A stretch of 6,127 nucleotides of DNA, from positions 1-6,127 of the forward strand of contig DASVES010000098.1 of assembly GCA_036380435.1 (NCBI GenBank), in the 5' to 3' direction. Numbering within the stretch: position 1 is the first letter of the stretch; every line of letters begins with the position of its first letter. This DNA is from DASQDT01 sp036380435. GTDB taxonomy: Bacteria; Acidobacteriota; Blastocatellia; Pyrinomonadales; Pyrinomonadaceae. This document shows positions 1 to 5,589 of the stretch, piece by piece. The position numbers and the translations under genes are program-made. The notes beneath the pieces were generated by a model, which was given only the letters and a program-made list of their open reading frames with translations, searched no databases and was not told the origin of the DNA.

Positions 1-324
1 CAGGTCGAACCTGATCTCCCTGTATTGGATCTGCCCCGTCCAGTAGCGATAGACCTCCGTGCCCTGAAAGTCGTAAGTCAGCGCGTCGCCGCCGAAGAAC
101 TCCTGCATCCCGGCGTGGAAGATGAGCGTCCCGACGGCGACCCGGACGAGGACGCCGAGGACGAAGACGCGCAGCAGGAACTCCCCGCCCGCGCGATGCA
201 CCAGCGCCCCGCACGGCGCCGCCAGGACGAGACACAAAAAGAGCGCCGCCGCCCCGTCGCCCCCTGTGAAGAAAGCGACGGTGATGGTCAGCGCCAGCGC
301 CAGCATGATGATTATTGCGTTCAT
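1..324 (-). CDS. Polytopic membrane protein, GT39/GT-C-like, N-terminal part (truncated by window edge)
   Basis: An open frame runs from an ATG at 324 to the left edge without a stop, giving 108 residues of a longer protein. It begins MNAIIIMLALALTITVAFF, a hydrophobic signal-anchor or first membrane segment. A second hydrophobic stretch (about residues 26-40) and a third (about 49-68) follow, then the motif EFFGGDALTYD (about 73-83). The third segment and this motif align with residues 51-102 of the protein encoded at 480-1934: both have FLL, RV, VG, IF and FFGGDA, then YD, W and GQ at matching spacing. The two genes are therefore tandem paralogues. In GT-C glycosyltransferases an acidic residue in the first extracytoplasmic loop is catalytic, and GGDA..YD could supply it (inference). 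No good Shine-Dalgarno sequence precedes the ATG; an in-frame GTG at 351 is an alternative start. It probably acts in the same glycan pathway as its paralogue. Confidence 0.8.
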   Translation of the reverse strand, partial: MNAIIIMLALALTITVAFFTGGDGAAALFLCLVLAAPCGALVHRAGGEFLLRVFVLGVLVRVAVGTLIFHAGMQEFFGGDALTYDFQGTEVYRYWTGQIQYREIRFDL

Positions 325-479
325 CTTGAAGAGAAGCGTTGGTGTCTGCACCGCCGCCGGGCAGTCAAGTTGTAACGCCACATAGTGTGCGGCGCAGCCG
401 ACGCGGCGCGCAACCCGCCGACGCGGCGCAACTTCGCGCGCGCGTGTCTCACCACGCGGCGGCGATGGCGTTCGCCGTC
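325..479. other. Intergenic gap between the two paralogous membrane-protein genes
   Basis: This 155-bp non-coding gap separates the paralogues. It is very GC-rich and holds a 13-bp direct repeat and a small inverted repeat (CGCGTG at 441-446, CACGCG at 453-458, 6-nt loop). The hairpin lies about 20 nt past the stop of the upstream membrane-protein gene, but no T-run follows on the transcribed strand, so a Rho-independent terminator is not supported. No convincing promoter hexamers or small gene were seen. Confidence 0.5.
397..429. repeat. Short tandem direct repeat, 13 bp at a 20-bp period
   Basis: GCCGACGCGGCGC occurs at 397-409 and again at 417-429, exactly 20 bp apart. Each copy is followed closely by CAAC, so the similarity extends if a 2-base indel is allowed. 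The copies lie between two genes. They could be a paired protein-binding site or simple slippage in GC-rich DNA; the sequence does not decide. Confidence 0.45.
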
Positions 480-1934
480 CTACCCCTCGCCCGCCGCGCC
501 GACTTTCAGGTCACGCCCACCCGCCGGCCGGGCCGCGCCGACGAGGCCCCGCGCGCTCGGTCGCGACGCGACGGGCGAACCCGGCGCGCGAGCGCGCACC
601 CATCCCCGGCCCCGCTCGGCCTCCTGCGCCAGCCGCCGGCGGCGGTCTTCCCCACGCTCCCTCAACAGGATGAACCCTACCGAGGCGAAGATGAAGTAGA
701 AGACGAGCAGTTGTGAGCGCTGCCGATAGGCCGTCCCCACGTTGCCCTGCACGACCGAGTAGGCCAGCGTCAGCATCGTCGTGAAGATCAGGATGGGGAG
801 CGCCTGCCGCGCGCGGTACTTGAGGGTGAACCAGATTCCGACCACCAACAGCGGGAACGAGGTCCACCAGACCAGCATCTCGGGCAGCGTGATGGACTGC
901 CGGACGTTGGTGAGCTGCCACGGGAACGGGGCGAAAAGCAGGTAGACCATCCCCACGGGGATGGCCGTGAGCGCGCCCGAGGTGGTGGACACGTCCACGT
1001 CCCTGCCGAAGCCGGAGTCGGCGGTGCGCGCCATGTCTTCCCGGCTCTGCTGCATCAACTCGAGGTTGCCGAAGGTCTCTAACTGCGTGGTCGCCGTGCG
1101 GAGCACGCCGAGATAGGTCATCGCCATCCCGAGGGCGACGACCACCACCGTCTGGCGCGCGACGCTGCGCGCCGTCAGCGTCGATCTCCCGATGACGAAC
1201 GCCCCACAGGTGGCGGCCAGCACCATGTAGAAGATGTAGAAGCGCATGGTGTGAATGCCGAACAGGGACGCGACCAGCACCAGCAGTTGCGACACGCTCA
1301 TCCGCTCACTTAGCCGGAGCGTGGCCAGCATCGACAGCGCCAGCAGGAAGACGACCGGCCCGTCCTTGAGTCCCTGCGACGACCACAGCACCAGCGACGG
1401 ATAGAAGGCCACGAAGACGGCCGACAGCCGCGCCACCCTCACGTTCTGGAAGATGTGGTGCGCGCACAGGTAGATGAGCGGGGCCGTCGCCGCCCCCAGC
1501 ACGGCGCTGGCGAACTGCACGGCCAGCATGTTGCGCCCCGTCACGAAGTAGATTCCGCCGACGAGGTAGGACATGCCGCTGTCCCGCGTCATGAATCGCC
1601 CGGCCTCGGACATGAACGACGCGGCGTGCATCTGCCCGTGCCAGACCTGCGCGAGCGCGTCCCCGACTTCGTCGTAGAGCACGGCGTCGCCGCCGAAGAA
1701 CACTTGCAGCCCCGAAGTGAAGATGGCGGCGCCGACGAGCACGCGCGCCAGCAGGCCGGCGACGAAGATTTGCAGGAGGAAGTTTTTGTCGGCAGCGCCG
1801 ACACGCGAGAGCAGGAGACAGGCGACCAGGGCGAGGGTCGTGCAGACGAGCACGGCCGACGGGCCATGCTCAGGAAGGAGGAGAGCGATGGCGATTCCCA
1901 GCACGAGCGGCGCCGTCGCCAGCAGGGATTTCAT
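480..1934 (-). CDS. Polytopic membrane protein, probable GT39/GT-C-type glycosyltransferase
   Basis: Starting at the ATG at 1934 gives 484 residues beginning MKSLLATAPL and leading straight into a membrane segment. A TTG at 2003 would add 23 polar residues and is less likely. Roughly 12 hydrophobic segments are visible, at about residues 5-20, 26-43, 52-72, 121-133, 136-160, 169-184, 192-207, 215-248, 261-279, 320-336, 351-371, 377-394 and 407-424. The motif FFGGDAVLYD (79-88) sits after the third segment, where GT-C enzymes carry a catalytic acidic residue. SSQGLKDGP (185-193) and GNVGTAYRQRSQLL (397-410) are other likely conserved sites; a late Arg-rich GxxGTxxRxR stretch is common in GT39-like membrane proteins. 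Likely role: transfer of a sugar from a polyprenyl-phosphate donor, or another membrane step in glycan assembly (inference). The last 60 or so residues (425-484) form an Arg/Ala/Gly-rich tail with no membrane segment. An O-antigen polymerase-like role is an alternative. Confidence 0.8.
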   Translation of the reverse strand: MKSLLATAPLVLGIAIALLLPEHGPSAVLVCTTLALVACLLLSRVGAADKNFLLQIFVAGLLARVLVGAAIFTSGLQVFFGGDAVLYDEVGDALAQVWHGQMHAASFMSEAGRFMTRDSGMSYLVGGIYFVTGRNMLAVQFASAVLGAATAPLIYLCAHHIFQNVRVARLSAVFVAFYPSLVLWSSQGLKDGPVVFLLALSMLATLRLSERMSVSQLLVLVASLFGIHTMRFYIFYMVLAATCGAFVIGRSTLTARSVARQTVVVVALGMAMTYLGVLRTATTQLETFGNLELMQQSREDMARTADSGFGRDVDVSTTSGALTAIPVGMVYLLFAPFPWQLTNVRQSITLPEMLVWWTSFPLLVVGIWFTLKYRARQALPILIFTTMLTLAYSVVQGNVGTAYRQRSQLLVFYFIFASVGFILLRERGEDRRRRLAQEAERGRGWVRARAPGSPVASRPSARGLVGAARPAGGRDLKVGAAGEG

Positions 1935-2145
1935 AGCTAGGGAACTCTGACTTTCTTCGTGCGAGGCGCGCGACGCCGGGCGCGGCGCGCCGGCGCAGTT
2001 CAACGCGAGCCGTGGTCACTCGTGGGTCGCTTCGCCGGTCTTCAAAAATAGGGAAAGGCGTGAACAGGCGAGGGCGCGCGGCGGCGTCGCCGATCCGAGG
2101 GACGGCCGCGGTGGCCACGGCGGCCGGCGCTGCTCGCTTCTAACG
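1935..2145. other. 211-bp intergenic gap between acyltransferase and membrane-protein genes
   Basis: This gap probably marks a transcript boundary, because the genes upstream of it are tightly packed. It holds a long palindrome near the acyltransferase end and a short AT-rich patch (2041-2056) in otherwise GC-rich DNA. On the minus strand the patch reads TATTTT, which resembles a -10 element, but no TTGACA-like hexamer lies about 17 bp upstream. A promoter is possible but not demonstrated. No small gene with a credible start was seen. Confidence 0.4.
2103..2126. repeat. Near-perfect 24-bp palindrome downstream of the acyltransferase gene
   Basis: The two 12-bp arms (2103-2114 and 2115-2126) are complementary at 11 of 12 positions; the only mismatch is 2110 against 2119. 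The centre is GTGGCCAC. It lies 19 bp beyond the acyltransferase stop in the direction of transcription. As RNA it could form a strong GC hairpin with a GGCC loop, which could end or stabilise the upstream transcript. No U-tract follows, so a classic intrinsic terminator is not supported. A dimeric regulator site is the alternative. Confidence 0.55.
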
Positions 2146-3009
2146 TCAGACGACGTCGTCGGGCAGGTCGGGCCGCGTCTTGTACTCGACGAGGAATTGA
2201 TCTTCCTGGCTGAGCGGCTTGACGGCCTTCGCCGGGACGCCCGCGATGAGGTGGTTATCATCTTCTATCCGGCCCGTGATGACCGACCCGATGCCGACGA
2301 TGCAGCGGGATGGTATCACGCCCCCCGGCGCGACGCGAATCTCCGAGCCGATGTAGGCGTAGTCGCCAACGATGACGGGTCGCGTCCGCTGCCGGTTGTG
2401 CGTCCACAAGCTGGAGTTGCGCCCGCCGAGGATGCTGCGGCGGCCGATCTCGACGCGGTCGGTGAAGTCGATTTTGTGGCCGGTGGTGACGACGCTGGCC
2501 GGGCCGAGACGGAAGACCGGCTCGATGGGGTTGACCACGTCCGGGTCGGGGATGGAGTTGATCTCGTTGAGGCGGATGATCTCGGCCCAACGCCCGAGAC
2601 GCACCTCCCACCCGCCGCGGATGACGTTCAGGTGGCCGATCTTCACATGGTCGCCCATCTCGACGCGGCCCACGCCGACGATCAAATTCAGATGGCCGAT
2701 CCGCACGTCGTCCGCGATCACGCACTCGCCCGCGTCGATGATGCTCAGACCGATGGAGACGCGCCTGCCGATTTTGTATCCGAAGAAGAGTCGGTAGCAC
2801 GGACGCTTCAGGAAGCTCGGCAGCACGGCCACGGCGGCGAGCGCGGCGAGGCGGAGCTTACCGGGCCGGTGCCGGCGCTCGGCAGTCGCCACGCGGACGG
2901 GCGCCTCGGCCGGGGTGAGACTCGGGCCGCCCGGACGCGCGTCGTCATCAAGCGCGCTCATCGGGCGCGTTCGCGCTTCCGTGCCTTCTGCCTCTCGCGG
3001 GGTCGTCAT
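2146..3009 (-). CDS. Hexapeptide-repeat (left-handed beta-helix) acyltransferase
   Basis: The ATG at 3009 overlaps the TGA of the upstream glycosyltransferase (ATGA, 3006-3009), so translation is probably coupled. The product has 287 residues. Residues 1-50 are polar, Pro/Ala/Arg-rich and probably disordered. A short hydrophobic stretch follows (about 52-67). From about 78 to 262 there are imperfect hexapeptide turns such as IGRRVS, IADDVRIGHLN, MGDHVKIGHLN, VEIGRRSILGG and VGDYAYIGSEIRVAPG, ending in the typical IAGVPAKAVKPL (255-266). These are the marks of WbbJ/LacA-type O-acyltransferases, which form trimers and move an acetyl or other acyl group from acyl-CoA to a sugar hydroxyl. H178 in TTGHKID and H204 in LWTHN are candidate catalytic histidines (inference). 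The context points to decoration of a polysaccharide. M17 is a possible later start. An extension upstream of 3009 would only read the glycosyltransferase gene in a shadow frame. Confidence 0.9.
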   Translation of the reverse strand: MTTPREAEGTEARTRPMSALDDDARPGGPSLTPAEAPVRVATAERRHRPGKLRLAALAAVAVLPSFLKRPCYRLFFGYKIGRRVSIGLSIIDAGECVIADDVRIGHLNLIVGVGRVEMGDHVKIGHLNVIRGGWEVRLGRWAEIIRLNEINSIPDPDVVNPIEPVFRLGPASVVTTGHKIDFTDRVEIGRRSILGGRNSSLWTHNRQRTRPVIVGDYAYIGSEIRVAPGGVIPSRCIVGIGSVITGRIEDDNHLIAGVPAKAVKPLSQEDQFLVEYKTRPDLPDDVV

Positions 3010-4079
3010 TTCAGTGCGGAGCGGAACGCGTCGATGACCTTCTCGGCGTTGGCTTCGAGGCTGTACTTGGCGCGCGCCTCGCGGGCGGCGCGTTCGGACA
3101 CCTCCAGCCGCAGCGGCGTGTCGCGAATCAGACGTTCGAGGTACGTCACCCACTCCTCGGTCGTGTCGGCCAGAAAGCCCGTCTCGCCGTGGCGGATGAC
3201 CTCGGGGTTCGACCCCATCGGCGTGCAGACGGGTGGGATGCCGAGGGCCATGTACTGCGCCGTCTTCATGTAGAACTTATACTTGTTCCACTCGTTGACG
3301 GGCAGCGGCACCATCCCGACCTGCATCCGGCGCAGGTCTTCCACCTCCGTGTCGGCCCGCCATTTCTGCGCCGTGTACTCGACGCCCGGCAGGTCGAACT
3401 CTTCGCCGCCGATGAGATGCACGTCGTGAGGAACGCGGCCACGCAGTTCGCGCAACGCGTCGGCGACGACCCGGATGTTCTTCATCGTCGTCGGGCTGCC
3501 GCTCCAGCCGACCGTGACGCGCTCCACGTTCGCCGCTTGCGGCCGGTAGACGTACTGCTCGGTGTCCACGATGCTCGGCACCTGCCAGATGTTCTGGTTG
3601 TAGCGCTCAGCGAACTCTCTGATGTGCGACGAGTTGACGATGACGACCTTGCTCAGGCGGATGATCTCGGCAATCTTGCTGAAGAACTTCAGATAGGAGA
3701 ACAGCCCGTTCGAGGGGCTGCGGTAGGGCACAAAAAGCGGGTCGTCGAGTTGGTAGATGATGGGGAGTCCGCGCCGCGCCACTTGCCGCTCGATGAAGGC
3801 GGGGCCTAAGAGCGCCGCTTCGCGGTAGACGAAGACGGCGTCGAATTCCTTGAGGCGGCCGAGGAGGCGCAGGCGCTCACTGTAGCCGCGCAGCATCTCG
3901 CGCGCCTTCTCGACGCGGCGGCCGGGCTGGTAGAGGATTTCGCGCAGCCGCTCCGACTCGAACGGCGCCCAGTGCAGGTTGATGCCGGCGGGTCCCAGCA
4001 CGCGCTCCCACAGCTCGATGCTGCCGCGCTGACCGGGCGCGAAGCCGTAGCGGTTCGGGATGAGGGTCAGGACTTCCAT
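3006..4079 (-). CDS. Glycosyltransferase family 4-like protein
   Basis: The product has 357 residues and begins MEVLTLIPNRYGFAPG. The N-terminal half, with YQLDDPLF (109-116) and the VVIVNSSHIREF strand/helix (145-156), fits the acceptor domain of a GT-B fold. The C-terminal half has GWSGSPTTMKN (191-201) and then KTAQYMALGIPPV (272-284) and MGSNPEVIRHGETGFL (288-303), the nucleotide-sugar-binding region of GT4 enzymes. The usual E-x7-E pair is absent; the KxxQYMAxG form seen here is, to my knowledge, normal in one GT4 subgroup. It probably adds one sugar from a nucleotide-sugar to a lipid-linked or polysaccharide acceptor on the cytoplasmic side; donor and linkage cannot be read from the sequence. 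It starts 26 bp after the FkbM gene and overlaps the acyltransferase gene by 4 bp, so all three are probably one operon. The ribosome binding site is weak. Confidence 0.92.
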   Translation of the reverse strand: MEVLTLIPNRYGFAPGQRGSIELWERVLGPAGINLHWAPFESERLREILYQPGRRVEKAREMLRGYSERLRLLGRLKEFDAVFVYREAALLGPAFIERQVARRGLPIIYQLDDPLFVPYRSPSNGLFSYLKFFSKIAEIIRLSKVVIVNSSHIREFAERYNQNIWQVPSIVDTEQYVYRPQAANVERVTVGWSGSPTTMKNIRVVADALRELRGRVPHDVHLIGGEEFDLPGVEYTAQKWRADTEVEDLRRMQVGMVPLPVNEWNKYKFYMKTAQYMALGIPPVCTPMGSNPEVIRHGETGFLADTTEEWVTYLERLIRDTPLRLEVSERAAREARAKYSLEANAEKVIDAFRSALK

Positions 4080-4105
4080 GCGGGGAGGATTCTAACCGGG
4101 AACCA

Positions 4106-4948
4106 CTACCCGAGCACAGCGGCGAGACGGTCAATGCGCGAAGGGTGGACGAAGACGTAGTTGTCCTCGACCACGTCCTCGGCCCGCACCTCGCGCAAGC
4201 GCCCGTGGCCTTCGCCTTTGCGGTAGTAATAGAGCTTGTAGCCGCGCTCGAAGAAGAACCCGAGCAGTTCTTCGAGCCGGATGTTAAAGCCTTCGAGGAA
4301 CCACGGGTTGATCTCGCAGATGACGGTGGGGAGGTGCTCGCCGATCAGGCGCGCGGCGCCGCGGAAGGCCAGCAGCTCCGCCCCCTCCACGTCGCACTTG
4401 ATGAGCGAGAGCCGCTCGACGCGCGGCAGAAACTCGTCGAGCGCGACGACCTCGCAGGTCACGTCGCGCGTCCCCTCCCAGCGCACCTGCCCCTCCTTGC
4501 CCTCGCGCTCGTCGTCGCGAGCGCCGATGTAGGCCTGCCCGGCGGCCACCGCGCCCGACGCCTGCACGGGGATGGTGAACGTGAGCGCGCCCGTGTGGTC
4601 GCTGCAACCCTTTTCGACGAGTTCGACGCCGGGACGGAAGCGCAGCAGGCGCGCGATCAGCTTGAGGGTGCTGAAGGTGAACGGCACCGGCTCGAAGGCG
4701 TAGACGCGGCCCGCGCCGATGACGCGTGAGAGGTGATGGCAGTAGAGGCCGAAGTTGGCGCCGATGTCGAGGACGGTGTCGCCCGCGCGCACGGCCAGCG
4801 GGAGGAGTTCGATCTCCGGCTCCGTCCACTTGCCCGAGCGGATGTCCCAAGCCTTCGAGGCCGCCTGGATGTACCGATACGTGTGCTCGTTCAGCACCGG
4901 GTAGAGCGCCTTCTTAACCAGACGCCGCGCGGCGGAGTTAGCGCCCAT
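4106..4948 (-). CDS. FkbM-family SAM-dependent methyltransferase
   Basis: The product has 280 residues. VLDIGANFGLY (59-69) is the SAM-binding motif I, FEPVP (85-89) is the acidic loop after strand 2, LDEF (170-173) and IKCDVEGAE (183-191) are the signature of the FkbM methyltransferase domain, and the protein ends with a typical FkbM C-terminus (ICEINPWF, later DNYVFVHP). FkbM enzymes are O-methyltransferases first known from macrolide synthesis and are very common in polysaccharide clusters, where they are thought to methylate sugar hydroxyls. The glycosyltransferase and acyltransferase directly downstream favour a glycan substrate here (inference). Residues 130-162 form a charged insertion (RDDEREGKEG) between core elements. 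The start at 4948 is supported by GAGGT 7 nt upstream. The upstream gap of 132 bp leaves room for a promoter, though none is clear. Confidence 0.95.
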   Translation of the reverse strand: MGANSAARRLVKKALYPVLNEHTYRYIQAASKAWDIRSGKWTEPEIELLPLAVRAGDTVLDIGANFGLYCHHLSRVIGAGRVYAFEPVPFTFSTLKLIARLLRFRPGVELVEKGCSDHTGALTFTIPVQASGAVAAGQAYIGARDDEREGKEGQVRWEGTRDVTCEVVALDEFLPRVERLSLIKCDVEGAELLAFRGAARLIGEHLPTVICEINPWFLEGFNIRLEELLGFFFERGYKLYYYRKGEGHGRLREVRAEDVVEDNYVFVHPSRIDRLAAVLG

Positions 4949-5080
4949 CGTTCATACCTCGGATGTACCCGGCCGCCCCTTGTCAGTGGCGCACGCTTCG
5001 CGCCGGGATGAGTTGGTGTTGGAGGACATCTGGTTGCGGGGTTCGATTGAGAGAAAATATTCGGCGGCGGCGAGGAAGAG
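4949..5080. other. 132-bp gap between the small-protein pair and the FkbM gene
   Basis: This gap separates the small-protein pair from the polysaccharide operon. It contains a small inverted repeat (GGCGC at 4988-4992, GCGCC at 5000-5004, 7-nt loop) and an AT-rich patch near 5051-5062. Either a terminator for the pair or a promoter for the operon could lie here, but neither has a convincing consensus. No gene was seen. Confidence 0.35.
4956..4960 (-). promoter_or_regulatory. Ribosome binding site of the FkbM methyltransferase gene
   Basis: GAGGT on the minus strand lies 7 nt before the ATG at 4948 and is the clearest Shine-Dalgarno sequence in the window. It fixes that start over an out-of-frame ATG at 4955, which directly abuts the motif. 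Confidence 0.7.
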
Positions 5081-5320
5081 TCAGGAGGCCGCGAGCACCA
5101 GCGTCCGGGCCGCCTCGGGCGTCACTTCAACGGGGACGAAGTACGCGGCCGGGTACAGATAATCCTCGCCCGTCTCGTCTATCACACGGACGTAGTCACT
5201 TCGCGCCGCCGACTCGTCGGGGAGAATTTGGTAGACGGTTCTCACCTTCAGGTCGTCTTCGTGGCCGTCGTTTTTGACGCAAATGGCGAAACGCAGTTCT
5301 ACAGTGTTCTCGGCTTCCAT
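5081..5320 (-). CDS. Small acidic conserved protein, second gene of a two-gene module
   Basis: The ATG at 5320 gives 79 residues. The protein is strongly acidic: 16 Asp/Glu against 7 Lys/Arg. It begins with a beta-strand-like FAICVKN (11-17), continues with VYQILPDESAA (29-39), and has the compact core VRVIDETGEDYLYPAAYF (44-61). From memory, the pattern of CVKN, PDE, RVIDE.GEDYLYP recurs in uncharacterised small proteins of cyanobacteria and other bacteria, often beside a relative of the gene just upstream; I cannot confirm this here. No membrane segment or signal peptide is visible. The start lies 4 bp after the stop of that upstream gene (TAG-AAGT-ATG), so the two are very likely co-translated. 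Function unknown; an antitoxin-like or binding-partner role is only a hypothesis. The GC content is below that of the neighbours. Confidence 0.85.
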   Translation of the reverse strand: MEAENTVELRFAICVKNDGHEDDLKVRTVYQILPDESAARSDYVRVIDETGEDYLYPAAYFVPVEVTPEAARTLVLAAS

Positions 5321-5324
5321 ACTT

Positions 5325-5564
5325 CTAATCCAAATACTGCTTGATCTTCATCCTCACTTTGCCGATGCCGTGCGCCTCGTACCAATGTACTTCAGCCAGA
5401 CGTATCGTACCATCGGAGAGGCGGACATTGGCAACGCCCTTTAGTTTTCGCCAGCGCCCTCGGCCGAATCGCGCCCGCAACTCGGGCAACTCCCGTATCG
5501 AGCTACCGGCGGCAATCGTCTCCACGTCGGTGATCCCGCCCTCTATCTGGAAGTGTACGGCCAC
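5325..5564 (-). CDS. Small basic conserved protein, first gene of a two-gene module
   Basis: Starting at the GTG at 5564 gives 79 residues and a 25-bp gap from the upstream gene. The frame stays open much further upstream, but that extension is an Arg/Ser-rich shadow of the neighbouring gene, so the conserved part decides the start. A CTG two codons earlier is the only other nearby candidate, and no clear ribosome binding site was found. The protein has IxxVETIAxGxSIREL (11-26), GRGRWRKLKG (34-43), VRLSDGTIRLAEVHWYEAHGIG (47-68) and a basic KVRMKIK end. It carries 14 Lys/Arg against 9 Asp/Glu. HWYEAHGIG (60-68) is the most striking motif; its His and Glu residues could be functional. I recall this pattern from uncharacterised small proteins but know no function for it. 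With its acidic partner it forms a compact pair resembling the layout of toxin-antitoxin modules (hypothesis). Confidence 0.8.
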   Translation of the reverse strand: MAVHFQIEGGITDVETIAAGSSIRELPELRARFGRGRWRKLKGVANVRLSDGTIRLAEVHWYEAHGIGKVRMKIKQYLD

Positions 5565-5589
5565 GGCCAGAAGATTATCAGTGTGAAGT

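Noticed and set aside
441..458. Small hairpin as a Rho-independent terminator for the membrane-protein gene
   Set aside because: The stem has only 6 bp and no T-run follows on the transcribed strand.
1935..2003. TTG start adding 23 residues to the membrane protein
   Set aside because: The extra residues are polar and unlike a membrane-protein N-terminus, no ribosome binding site precedes them, and an ATG directly before the first membrane segment is available at 1934.
2041..2056. Possible -10 promoter element in the AT-rich patch
   Set aside because: TATTTT is present on the minus strand, but no recognisable -35 hexamer lies at the right distance, so it is not listed as a promoter.
3010..3153. 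48-residue N-terminal extension of the acyltransferase
   Set aside because: It lies wholly inside the glycosyltransferase gene and is Arg-rich without structure. The ATGA overlap at 3006-3009 gives a better start.
2197..3273. Long plus-strand open frame of 358 codons antisense to the acyltransferase
   Set aside because: Its product is Asp/Ala/Arg/Val-rich without recognisable domains, and the opposite strand encodes a clear hexapeptide acyltransferase and the end of a glycosyltransferase. GC-rich genes often leave such antisense frames open.
3189..3809. Plus-strand open frame of 206 codons opposite the glycosyltransferase
   Set aside because: Low-complexity composition and complete overlap with a well-supported GT4-like gene mark it as a shadow frame.
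4145..4729. Plus-strand open frame of 194 codons opposite the FkbM gene
   Set aside because: The FkbM motifs on the minus strand are unambiguous; this frame has no domain signature and an Ala/Glu/Arg bias typical of a mirror frame.
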